A DNA stretch of 64,000 bases, taken from the NCBI GenBank assembly GCA_022072055.1, contig JAJVIK010000007.1:372001-436000 (forward strand), in the 5' to 3' direction. Within the stretch, counting starts at the first letter, position 1; every line of letters begins with the position of its first letter. The DNA comes from a bacterium (GTDB lineage Bacteria > Hinthialibacterota > Hinthialibacteria > OLB16). The notes under the pieces were generated by a model. It did not search any database, was not told the DNA's origin, and saw nothing but the letters and a program-made list of their open reading frames with translations. Below are positions 1 to 7,898 of this stretch, piece after piece. The position numbers were made by a program, and so were the translations under genes.

Positions 1-2
1 GT

Positions 3-167
3 CACGCTGACGCCAAGGGGAATCTTGCAAGTGACGCTTGGTTTGCGGCATTGGCCCTGGATTCGGGTTGCACATGGATCACCGCGGACCGGGACTACGC
101 GAGATTTCCTGGTTTGCGGTGGCGTCACCCTCTTGACCACGAGGCGGACATTCAAAACCCGAGGTGA
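3..167 (+). CDS. PIN-domain (VapC-like) protein, C-terminal part
   Basis: An open frame enters from the left edge and stops at TGA 165-167, giving about 54 residues. It reads like the end of a PIN-domain ribonuclease: a G-N-L-A-S-D-A-W-F-A-A-L-A-L helix, then T-W-I-T-A-D-R-D-Y-A-R-F-P-G-L. The Asp after GNLAS and the Asp in TADRD match the last two acidic metal ligands of VapC-type PIN domains. The start and any partner antitoxin lie outside the window. By family it would be a tRNA/rRNA-cleaving toxin. The next 120 bp, up to ileS, hold no gene I can support. Confidence 0.75.
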   Translation, partial: HADAKGNLASDAWFAALALDSGCTWITADRDYARFPGLRWRHPLDHEADIQNPR

Positions 168-290
168 ATTCTTTACCCCCACAAGGATCGGGATGATCCC
201 TCGACCCGATCCCTCGCCCCCCTTTCCTTGACGTAAACCCCGGCGGCAAAGTACCCTTCCGAATCAATCCCTGAGGAGATTCCTTAAGTC

Positions 291-3185
291 ATGCCGGATG
301 CCGTGGGGGCCGCCCCCAAACGGGACTACAAGAAGACCATTCGTCTGCTCTCCAAGACCGAGGCGGACTCCATCTTCCCGCAGAAAGCGGACCTGCCCAA
401 GCGCGAACCGGAGATCCTTCGGTTCTGGAACGAGAGTCGCATCTATCGCCGTCTGCGCGAGGCCCGCCGCGGTCGCCCGCTCTTTGGTCTGCACGATGGC
501 CCACCCTACGCCAACGGGCGCATCCACCTCGGAACCGCGCTCAACAAAATCCTCAAGGACATCACCCTCCGCGCCCGCGCGCTGGCTGGGTTCGATGTTC
601 CCTACACGCCCGGGTGGGACTGCCACGGTCTCCCCATTGAACACAAGGTCATGCAGGAACTCCGCAAGGAGAAAGCGGAGGTCGGCGGCACGCTGGAGCT
701 GCGCCGTCGCTGCCGGGACTACGCCCTGCACTACATCGACATCATGACCACCGATTTCCAACGCCTCGGAGTGATCGGCGACTGGGAAAACCCTTACCGC
801 ACCATCGACCCGAACTTCGAGGGGGATGAACTCCGTCTGTTCTCCAGGATCGTGGAAAAAGGCATGGTGTATCGCAGCCTCAAACCGGTCTACTGGTGTC
901 CGGGCTACGAGACCGCGCTGGCCGAGGCCGAGGTCGAGTATTACGAAAAGACCTCCCCCTCGATCTATGTCAAGTTCCCGGCGCTCGATGTGGAGACGGT
1001 GCTCGGGGAGGCATGTGGGGATCGCTCAAAACCCCTTTCGGTTCTAATCTGGACCACCACCCCCTGGACCATCCCTGCCAACCTCGCCATCGCCCTCCAT
1101 CCTCGCTTCGCATATGTGGTGATGGAGACCGAAACTGACCGGCTGCTTGTGGCGCGGGACCTCGCCGAGCGCGTGGCGCAAGAAGCAGGAGTGAAGATTG
1201 TCGCCCTTCACGAGGCCCCGGAGGGAACCGCCTTTGAACACAAGCGCTGCCGTCATCCTTTCCTGGAGAAGGACTCGCTCCTCATTCTCGGCGAGCATGT
1301 GACCTTGGAGGCGGGTTCGGGCTGTGTGCACACCGCTCCCGGGCATGGGCATGAGGACTACCTGGTGGGGATGAAGTATGGATTGGAGATTTACTCCCCA
1401 GTGGACTCGCGGGGACGGTTCACGCATGAGTTCCCCGCCTTCGAAGGGGTCCCGGTCGAAAAGGCCAATCGCGGGATCATCGACCTGCTCAAGGAGCGCG
1501 GCGCTCTGCTCTGGGAAGGCTCGGTAACCCACTCGTATCCGCATGACTGGCGCGAAAAGAAACCGGTCCTATTCCGCGCCACCCCGCAGTGGTTTGTCTC
1601 CCTGGAGCGCGGCGGGCTGCGTGAAAAGCTCCTCGCGGCCATCGACCAGGTTCAGTGGATCCCGAAATGGGGCCGCGAGCGCATCGGCTCGATGCTTGAG
1701 AATCGGGTCGAATGGTGCATCTCGCGTCAACGCTCCTGGGGGGTGCCGATTCCGGCGATTCATCTCCCGGCGCGGAATGAGGCAATCCTCGATGCCGGGT
1801 TTCTCCGCAACCTCGCGCGCTTGGTGGATGAAACCGGAGTGGATGTCTGGTTCGAGGCGCTTGAGGGAATCGACAATCCCGGCGCCCGACGCCTCCGGGA
1901 ATTGGTCTTGGAAACCCTCGCCGAGAAAGGCCATGCCGGAGAGGAGTGGAAGCTGGAGAAGGACACCCTCGATGTGTGGTTCGATTCCGGTTCGACCCAT
2001 CAGGCGGTGCTCAAGGAGCGCTATGAGCTGGCCTACCCGTGCGATCTTTACCTCGAGGGCAGCGATCAGCATCGCGGTTGGTTCCAGAGCAGCCTGATCA
2101 CCGCCGTGGCGGCGGACCTTGGCCCGCCCTACAAGGCGGTTCTCACCCACGGCTTCTTCGTGGATGAAAAGGGGGAGAAGCTTTCCAAGACCAAGGGCAA
2201 CTATATCGAGGCGGGGGATGCCGTCGCGGAGTATGGCGCGGACATCCTGCGTCTGTGGGTCTCCTCGGAGGACTTTCGCGGCGACATCTCGGTTTCCTCC
2301 GGGATCCTCAAGCAGCGAGCGGAGGCCTACCGGCGCTTCCGCAACACCTTCCGTTTCCTGCTCACCTCCCTTTATGACATGAGCCGGGAAGCTCTTGTGG
2401 CCGAGGGCGAGCTCCTCGACCTGGACCGTTATGAGCTGCTCAAGTGGCGGCAGCTTGAGAGGGAGATTCGCGCCGCCTATGAGGGTTTCGAATACCATCG
2501 GGTGTACCATCTCGCCAACGCCTACTGCACGGTCGATCTGTCGGCGCGATACCTCGATATTCTCAAGGACCGTCTCTACACCCTCGCGAAAGAGAATCCG
2601 GCGCGTCGAAGCGCCCAGACAGTCCTCTTGGAGATCACGCGAGGACTGCTCCGTTCGTTGTCTCCGCTCTTGGCGTTCACCTGTGAGGAGGCTTGGCAGT
2701 CCTTGCGCGGATTGAATCTGGTCGAGGAGGAGAGTGTCGCTCTGACCCTCTGGCCGGAGGGGGACTTGCGGCCCGAAGATGAGTTCATGGCCAAGTGGGA
2801 CTGGCTGTTCAATTTGCGCGAGGGGGTGACCGCGGCCATCGAGCCGCATCGCCAGGCCGGAGATATCGGCCAGTCTCTGGAGGCGCGCATCGACCTGTAC
2901 TTTGAGAACCGGGATGATTTTGAGCGCGCGAGGGGCATCGTGGAGGCGCCCTCGGGTGGGGACCTCTGCTCGCTGTTCATTGTCTCGGAGGTTGAATGCC
3001 GTTCGGGCCAGGCGCCCGCGGATTGTTTCCGCGCGGAGAGTCTCCCCGGGGTGGAGATTGGGTTCTCAAGGACCACCGGAACCAAGTGTGTCCGCTGTTG
3101 GCGGTATGTCCCCAAAGTCGGCTCGCACCCCGATCACCCCGAGATCTGTGACCGCTGCTTGGAGGCGGTGAGCGCGAGTGAGTGA
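291..3185 (+). CDS. ileS: Isoleucyl-tRNA synthetase
   Basis: Class I aminoacyl-tRNA synthetase (964 aa) that charges tRNA-Ile in the cytoplasm. The HIGH box is HLGT at residues 79-82, inside the DGPPYANGRIHLGTALNK block. The KMSKS loop is KLSKT at 630-634. The CP1 editing domain shows TTPWTIPANLA and GCVHTAPGHGHEDY. The C-terminus has a zinc ribbon with two CxxC pairs (CVRCW and CDRC), typical of bacterial IleRS. The ATG at 291 follows a GAGGAG ribosome-binding site at 273-278. The stop overlaps the GTG start of lspA, so ileS-lspA-lgt is an operon, an arrangement well known for ileS-lspA. Confidence 0.98.
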   Translation: MPDAVGAAPKRDYKKTIRLLSKTEADSIFPQKADLPKREPEILRFWNESRIYRRLREARRGRPLFGLHDGPPYANGRIHLGTALNKILKDITLRARALAGFDVPYTPGWDCHGLPIEHKVMQELRKEKAEVGGTLELRRRCRDYALHYIDIMTTDFQRLGVIGDWENPYRTIDPNFEGDELRLFSRIVEKGMVYRSLKPVYWCPGYETALAEAEVEYYEKTSPSIYVKFPALDVETVLGEACGDRSKPLSVLIWTTTPWTIPANLAIALHPRFAYVVMETETDRLLVARDLAERVAQEAGVKIVALHEAPEGTAFEHKRCRHPFLEKDSLLILGEHVTLEAGSGCVHTAPGHGHEDYLVGMKYGLEIYSPVDSRGRFTHEFPAFEGVPVEKANRGIIDLLKERGALLWEGSVTHSYPHDWREKKPVLFRATPQWFVSLERGGLREKLLAAIDQVQWIPKWGRERIGSMLENRVEWCISRQRSWGVPIPAIHLPARNEAILDAGFLRNLARLVDETGVDVWFEALEGIDNPGARRLRELVLETLAEKGHAGEEWKLEKDTLDVWFDSGSTHQAVLKERYELAYPCDLYLEGSDQHRGWFQSSLITAVAADLGPPYKAVLTHGFFVDEKGEKLSKTKGNYIEAGDAVAEYGADILRLWVSSEDFRGDISVSSGILKQRAEAYRRFRNTFRFLLTSLYDMSREALVAEGELLDLDRYELLKWRQLEREIRAAYEGFEYHRVYHLANAYCTVDLSARYLDILKDRLYTLAKENPARRSAQTVLLEITRGLLRSLSPLLAFTCEEAWQSLRGLNLVEEESVALTLWPEGDLRPEDEFMAKWDWLFNLREGVTAAIEPHRQAGDIGQSLEARIDLYFENRDDFERARGIVEAPSGGDLCSLFIVSEVECRSGQAPADCFRAESLPGVEIGFSRTTGTKCVRCWRYVPKVGSHPDHPEICDRCLEAVSASE

Positions 3186-3768
3186 GAGCCCCTCTCCCGA
3201 GACCGACCGCGAGGCGCTTTCTTGCGCCTTTCGGTTGTTTTGGAGCGTGGCGGTCCTGGCCTTTCTCGCGGACCAGGCGAGCAAGGAGGCGGCCTTGGCG
3301 TTCATGGACCGCACCTCGCGGATTCCGATCCTGCCGGGGCTTTTCGAGTTGCGCCTGGAGTTCAACCCGGGGGCGGCGTTCAGCCTGTTTGTGGGCGGAC
3401 GGTGGTTCTTTGTCGGGGTGTCCGCGGCGGCGTTGGTGTTTCTGCCCTCGTATCTGCGTGGGTTGGTTCGTGGCGGGGAGCATCACCGGATCTATCCCCT
3501 CGCGCTCGGCTTGATCCTCGGAGGGGCGATGGGAAACGCCCTGGACCGCTGCTTCCGCCCCAAGGGGTATGTGGTGGACTTTTTCCACGCCTATTGGGGA
3601 AAACACAGCTTCCCGGTTTTCAACGTGGCCGATAGCGCCATCACGGTCGGGCTGGGGGTATTGCTCATGGCCATGTTCCTCATCGGAGAACGAGAAACTC
3701 CGCCCACCGAGGAGCAGGGAGAGGGGGAGAGCAATGTGGCCGGTTCTGTTCAAGATCGGCAACTTTGA
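3178..3768 (+). CDS. lspA: Lipoprotein signal peptidase II
   Basis: Aspartic protease of the inner membrane (196 aa) that removes signal peptides from diacylglyceryl-prolipoproteins after Lgt action. Four hydrophobic segments are visible. The catalytic pair is D134 in GYVVDFF and D152 in FNVADSAI, matching the LspA signatures; NPGAAF near residue 64 is the third conserved block. The GTG start at 3178 lies inside the end of ileS, and the stop lies beyond the lgt start, so all three genes are translationally coupled. The C-terminal tail after the last membrane helix is polar and poorly conserved. Confidence 0.96.
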   Translation: MSESPSPETDREALSCAFRLFWSVAVLAFLADQASKEAALAFMDRTSRIPILPGLFELRLEFNPGAAFSLFVGGRWFFVGVSAAALVFLPSYLRGLVRGGEHHRIYPLALGLILGGAMGNALDRCFRPKGYVVDFFHAYWGKHSFPVFNVADSAITVGLGVLLMAMFLIGERETPPTEEQGEGESNVAGSVQDRQL

Positions 3769-4576
3769 GATCGGCTCCTTCGGGGTCCTGGTGGCCGTCG
3801 GCTTTTTCGCCGCCTACACCCTGGCGATCCGTCGCGCGCGCGCGGCCGGGTATTCCGAGGAGCGGATGGCCAATCTGCTGATTCTGTGCCTGATCGCGGG
3901 GCTGGTTGGGGCCAAGCTCCTCCATGTGATCATCTACCTCGGGAGCGGTTCGATATCCGAGCTGCTGTTCTCTCGACGCGGGCTGGTCTATTACGGCGGC
4001 TTTATCGCGGGGGTGGCGACCGGCTGGCTGCTTGTGCTGCGCAACAAGTGGGACCCGGCGCATGTCGCGGACATCCTTGCGCCCGCGGTTCCCCTGGGCG
4101 AGTTCTTCGGAAGGATCGGCTGTTTCCTCAATGGGTGTTGTTTCGGGAGGATTTGTTCATCCGGACTAGGAGTCCAATTTCCGCGCGTGGAATCGGATGG
4201 AGAGCTGATCGGGAGCGATGCCTTCCTGCACCACTGGGTTCAACGGATGGTGCCGCCGGACGCGCAATGGTCGCTCCCGGTCTATCCCACGCAGCTCTTC
4301 TCCTCGCTTGCCGCGCTTGCGACCTTTCTCTTGCTGATCTTCTATTTCTCGAAACGTGTCCGCTTCCGGGGGCAGCTCGCGCTCATCTACCTGATGCTTT
4401 ACTCGGTGGCGCGGTTCCTGATCGAGATGATTCGGGATGATCCCCGCGGCGCTTGGCTGGGAGGGCTTTCGACCTCGCAGGGGATCTCGGTCCTGGTGCT
4501 GATCTTCGCCACGGCGGCGTGGGTTCCGCTGAGGAGGAGGGGGACACCGGAATCCGCGATGGGCGCTCTGCGGTGA
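3734..4576 (+). CDS. lgt: Prolipoprotein diacylglyceryl transferase
   Basis: Membrane enzyme (280 aa) that transfers diacylglycerol from phosphatidylglycerol to the lipobox cysteine, the step before LspA. The Lgt signature appears as FGRIGCFLNGCCFG, with the YYGGFIAG segment upstream in place of the common H-G-G and seven hydrophobic stretches. I chose the ATG at 3734 because it follows a GGGAGAGGGGGAGAG purine run and begins at the conserved N-terminus (MWPVLFKIG). The frame stays open further upstream, but only as an overlap with lspA. The stretch of about 170 bp after the gene is lower in GC and marks the border of the restriction-modification insertion. Confidence 0.95.
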   Translation: MWPVLFKIGNFEIGSFGVLVAVGFFAAYTLAIRRARAAGYSEERMANLLILCLIAGLVGAKLLHVIIYLGSGSISELLFSRRGLVYYGGFIAGVATGWLLVLRNKWDPAHVADILAPAVPLGEFFGRIGCFLNGCCFGRICSSGLGVQFPRVESDGELIGSDAFLHHWVQRMVPPDAQWSLPVYPTQLFSSLAALATFLLLIFYFSKRVRFRGQLALIYLMLYSVARFLIEMIRDDPRGAWLGGLSTSQGISVLVLIFATAAWVPLRRRGTPESAMGALR

Positions 4577-4745
4577 GCGATGGCGCGACGCAACCGAGCC
4601 GCGACCGGCCTCGGCTAAAGTCGCGCTTGCTTCCCACTCTATTCTTGGTATTGTTTCAAGGGAGTCTAAAGGATTCTATGCGGGTCCATCTAATCATTGT
4701 TGGCCTCCCAATACGGCGCATGACGTACCCGACAGGTGGGAGTTG

Positions 4746-7700
4746 ATGGCACGAAAGAAGACGACCATAACCAAACGACAGATCGAGTCCTACGAGCACA
4801 AGGACAAGCTGCGCGTCAACAATCCCCCCGTGGGGCTGGTCACGCCCGATACGGACCCCGACGCCGGGGCGAAGAAGATCTACGCCTACGACCCGCACCT
4901 GGACCCGCAGCTTCAGTGGGCTGGCAAGGCCGAGCACACCTCGTTCGAGGTGCCGACGGTCTCGCTGCACGTGCACGAGCGGATTGACCCGCGGACCATC
5001 ATCGAGGCGGTGCGCAAGCGCCCCTCACCCCAACCCTCTCCCAGTGGGAGAGGGTGGCGCGGAGCACCGGGTGAGGGTGTGCAACTGTCGCTGTTTGAGG
5101 AGGAGCGCAACGAGCCTTTGCGCGACGCCATCGAGTTCTACCGGCACGCGCACGGCTGGAGCAACCGGCTGGTGGCGGGCGACAGCCTGCTGGTGATGAA
5201 TTCGCTGCTGGAGAAGGAAGGCCTGGCGGGCAAGGTGCAGATGATCTACCTCGACCCGCCCTACGGCATCCGCTACGGCTCCAACTTCCAGCCCTTCGTC
5301 AACAAGCGCGACGTGAAGGACGGCAAGGACGAGGACCTGACCGCCGAGCCGGAGCAGATCCGCGCCTTCCGCGACACCTGGGAGCTGGGCATCCACTCGT
5401 ACCTCACCTACCTGCGCGACCGGCTGCTGCTAGCGCGGGAATTACTCGCCGAGAGCGGCAGCGTCTTCGTGCAGATCAGCGACGAGAACGTCCACCACGT
5501 CCGAAGCCTTCTTCAAGAAGTGTTTGGTGCTGGCAACTACTGTGGCGAGATCGCTTTCCGCAAGACGAGCGGAACATCGTCATCTCTCGTGGGAACAGTT
5601 AACGACTTCCTGATTTGGTACGCAAAGGATAAAGCCAAAGTCAAATTTCGGCAGGTATTCCGAGCAAAGACGCTTGGCGGGGAAGGCACGCAGGAGTACA
5701 CAAATGTCGAACTTCCCGACGGGACGATTCGAAAGCTCTCGGATGAAGAGCAGTCAGACCCGGCACGACTGCCGAACGGATCGCGCGTTTTCGTCGCCGA
5801 TCCCGTAGTTAGCGCGGGCGGCGGCGATCCGAATGATCAAGTGCTGAAATTCCAGGAGGGCTCACGAACGTACAAAATCGACTGCGGGCCGAAGCGTCAC
5901 TGGAAGACCACACGAGCAGGGATGGAGAAGCTGTGGAACATCGGGCGATTGCTGCGTGCGGAAAGCCTGCGAATTTACAAGCGGTACTTCGACGACTTTC
6001 CGTTTCTGCCGTTCAACTCGATGTGGGATGACACCCGAGGTGAAACGCAGATGGATTACGTGGTGCAGACGGCCACCAAGGTGATACAGCGTTGCCTCCT
6101 CATGACCACCGACCCCGGCGACTTGGTCTTCGACCCGACCTGCGGCAGCGGCACGACGGCCTATGTCGCAGAGCAATGGGGCCGGCGCTGGATTACCTGC
6201 GATACTTCGCGCGTCGCACTGACGCTGGCGAAGCAGCGCCTGATGACCGCCGTCTTCGACTACTACGAGCTCGCCTATCCCTCACCCCAACCCTCTCCCA
6301 GAGGGAGAGGGAGTGACGGAAACCCTCTCCCAATGGGAGAGGGTGGCCGAAGGCCGGGTGAGGGCGAACAAGGCGTCTGGAACGGCTTCAAATACAAGAC
6401 CGTTCCGCACGTCACGCTCAAGTCCATCGCCAATAACCCTGACATCCGCGAAGGAATGACGCGCGCGCAGATTGACGCCGCCATCGCCCGCCACGCCCCA
6501 CAGGAAACGCTCTACGACCAGCCCTTGGTGGACAGGAAAAAAACGCGCGTCAGCGGCCCCTTCACCGTCGAAGCCGTGCCCGCCCCGGCGGTCAAGTCGG
6601 TGGAGGAACTGCTCCCCTCTCCCAGTGGGAGAGGGGCAGGGGGTGAGGGCAAGAAGGCCCTGGAACCCGAGTTTCGCGAATTCGTCCGCCAGCTCAGACG
6701 CGAACAAACGGACGCGGAACAGCTCCTATGGTCCTTGCTTCGCGATCGGCGTTTCCTGGGCTTCAAGTTTCGTCGGCAGCATCCCATCGAACCCTACGCA
6801 CTTGATTTCTACTGCCATGAGGCCCGGTTGGCGATTGAGCTCGACGGCGGCCAGCATAACGAACCGGATGCACGGGCGCGGGATGAGCGGCGCACGGCGT
6901 TCCTCGAAGCCCAGGGCATCCGCGTGTTGAGGTTCTGGAATAACGAGATGTTGACGAATACAGAGGGAGTGTTGGAGGTGATGCAAGAAGCCCTCTCCCC
7001 AACCCTCTCCCAAAGGGAGAGGGGGTTTTTGGCGGATGCCTCCATCGCCCGCTCCGGCGAGACGCTGCGCCAGGGCGAATGGCGCGACGAACTGCTGCGC
7101 ACGGGTATTCGCGGCAAGGCGGGCCAGCACATCCGCTTCGCCCGGCTTGAGCCGCTGCCGGGCTGCCGCTGGCTGCACACCGACGGGGAGACGAAAGACG
7201 AACAGTCGCAGCGCATCGTGGTGTCGTTCGGCCCGGAGCACGCGCCGCTGGAGCAGCGCCAGGTCGAGCACGCCTGGGAAGAGGCGCGCGCTCTGGTTCC
7301 GAAGCCGCAGTTACTCGTCTTCGCGGCCTTTCAATTCGATCCCGAGGCAGCCAAGGATATCGATGAACTGAAGCCGGAAAAGGTCGGAATGCAGCTCCTC
7401 AAAGTTCAGATGAACGCCGATCTCTTGACCGACGATCTCAAGAAGAAGCGCGCCAGCAACGAGTCCTTCTGGCTGATCGGCCAGCCGGACGTGCGGGTCG
7501 AACGCATCGAACCCTCACCCCGACCCTCTCCCTCTGGGAGAGGGGGTCAGGGTGAGGGGGTGAAATATCGCGTCTCGGTGCACGGCTTCGACTACTACAA
7601 CACCAAGACCGGCGGCATCGAATCGGGCGGCGAGGACAAGATCGCTGTTTGGCTGCTCGATACCGACTACGATGGGCGCAGCCTCTATCCGCGCCAAGTC

Positions 7701-7898
7701 TTCTTCCCCATGGCGGGCGAGAAGGATGGCTGGGCGAGGCTGGCGAAGAACCTCAAGGCCGAGATCGACGAGGAGCGGATCGAGGCGTACCGGGGCACGG
7801 CGTCGCTTCCCTTCGAGCCGGGCGAGCACCAGCGCATCGCCGTCAAGATCGTGGACGACCGGGGGATCGAGAGCCTGAAGGTGATGGAGTTGGAGTGA
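4746..7898 (+). CDS. Type III-like DNA adenine methyltransferase (Mod) with repeat and DUF559 insertions
   Basis: Site-specific DNA-methyltransferase (1050 aa), methylation partner of the Res helicase-nuclease downstream. The catalytic DPPYG motif is at residues 170-174 and the SAM-binding FDPTCGSG at 462-469. The order DPPY before FxGxG is that of beta-class N6-adenine enzymes such as type III Mod. The ATG at 4746 is preferred over the TTG just before it. The reading frame contains five in-frame palindromic repeat insertions, translated as PSPSGRG/TLSQRERG-type peptides. Between SVEEL and DASIARSGETLRQ there is also a complete DUF559-like nuclease domain (about residues 635-748). All insertions keep the frame, so the gene is probably still expressed. 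The stop overlaps the res start by one base. Confidence 0.9.
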   Translation: MARKKTTITKRQIESYEHKDKLRVNNPPVGLVTPDTDPDAGAKKIYAYDPHLDPQLQWAGKAEHTSFEVPTVSLHVHERIDPRTIIEAVRKRPSPQPSPSGRGWRGAPGEGVQLSLFEEERNEPLRDAIEFYRHAHGWSNRLVAGDSLLVMNSLLEKEGLAGKVQMIYLDPPYGIRYGSNFQPFVNKRDVKDGKDEDLTAEPEQIRAFRDTWELGIHSYLTYLRDRLLLARELLAESGSVFVQISDENVHHVRSLLQEVFGAGNYCGEIAFRKTSGTSSSLVGTVNDFLIWYAKDKAKVKFRQVFRAKTLGGEGTQEYTNVELPDGTIRKLSDEEQSDPARLPNGSRVFVADPVVSAGGGDPNDQVLKFQEGSRTYKIDCGPKRHWKTTRAGMEKLWNIGRLLRAESLRIYKRYFDDFPFLPFNSMWDDTRGETQMDYVVQTATKVIQRCLLMTTDPGDLVFDPTCGSGTTAYVAEQWGRRWITCDTSRVALTLAKQRLMTAVFDYYELAYPSPQPSPRGRGSDGNPLPMGEGGRRPGEGEQGVWNGFKYKTVPHVTLKSIANNPDIREGMTRAQIDAAIARHAPQETLYDQPLVDRKKTRVSGPFTVEAVPAPAVKSVEELLPSPSGRGAGGEGKKALEPEFREFVRQLRREQTDAEQLLWSLLRDRRFLGFKFRRQHPIEPYALDFYCHEARLAIELDGGQHNEPDARARDERRTAFLEAQGIRVLRFWNNEMLTNTEGVLEVMQEALSPTLSQRERGFLADASIARSGETLRQGEWRDELLRTGIRGKAGQHIRFARLEPLPGCRWLHTDGETKDEQSQRIVVSFGPEHAPLEQRQVEHAWEEARALVPKPQLLVFAAFQFDPEAAKDIDELKPEKVGMQLLKVQMNADLLTDDLKKKRASNESFWLIGQPDVRVERIEPSPRPSPSGRGGQGEGVKYRVSVHGFDYYNTKTGGIESGGEDKIAVWLLDTDYDGRSLYPRQVFFPMAGEKDGWARLAKNLKAEIDEERIEAYRGTASLPFEPGEHQRIAVKIVDDRGIESLKVMELE
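5022..5077. repeat. REP-like nested palindrome inside mod (copy 1)
   Basis: Outer arms CCCTCACCC and GGGTGAGGG enclose an inner perfect stem CCCTCTCCC-AGT-GGGAGAGGG. It is translated in frame within mod, ahead of the DPPY motif. This family of short palindromes is common in environmental genomes. Confidence 0.85.
6279..6364. repeat. REP-like nested palindrome inside mod (copy 2, double)
   Basis: The outer arms CCCTCACCC (6279-6287) and GGGTGAGGG (6356-6364) enclose two inner stems, CCCTCTCCC-AGA-GGGAGAGGG (6291-6311) and CCCTCTCCC-AAT-GGGAGAGGG (6323-6343). It lies just after the SAM-binding region and stays in frame. Confidence 0.85.
6614..6649. repeat. REP-like palindrome at the left edge of the DUF559 insert (copy 3)
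   Basis: A perfect 10-bp stem CCCCTCTCCC-AGT-GGGAGAGGGG is followed by GGGTGAGGG. It forms the left boundary of the DUF559-like domain within mod. Confidence 0.85.
6991..7023. repeat. REP-like palindrome at the right edge of the DUF559 insert (copy 4)
   Basis: A perfect 9-bp stem CCCTCTCCC-AAA-GGGAGAGGG (7003-7023) preceded by another CCCTCTCCCC. It forms the right boundary of the DUF559-like domain; the Mod reading frame resumes after it. Confidence 0.85.
7512..7558. repeat. REP-like nested palindrome inside mod (copy 5)
   Basis: Outer arms CCCTCACCC (7512-7520) and GGGTGAGGG (7550-7558) enclose the inner stem CCCTCTCCC-TCT-GGGAGAGGG. In frame, near the C-terminal end of Mod. Confidence 0.85.

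Larger units (their letters stand above)
6614..7023 (+). mobile_element. DUF559-like endonuclease domain bounded by palindromes, nested in mod
   Basis: The segment between palindrome copies 3 and 4 encodes about 115 residues in the mod frame, with hallmarks of the DUF559 (Vsr/restriction-endonuclease-fold) family: LRREQTDAEQLLW near its start, then FRRQHPIEPYALDFYCHE, AIELDGGQH and GIRVLRFWNNEM. D, E and Q in the core (DFYCHE...ELDGGQH) resemble the family's catalytic site. Methyltransferase sequence continues cleanly on both sides, so the segment reads as an inserted module rather than an original domain. From experience, stand-alone DUF559 genes are often bordered by this repeat family, which suggests repeat and nuclease travel together. 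That mobility is inference. Confidence 0.6.
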
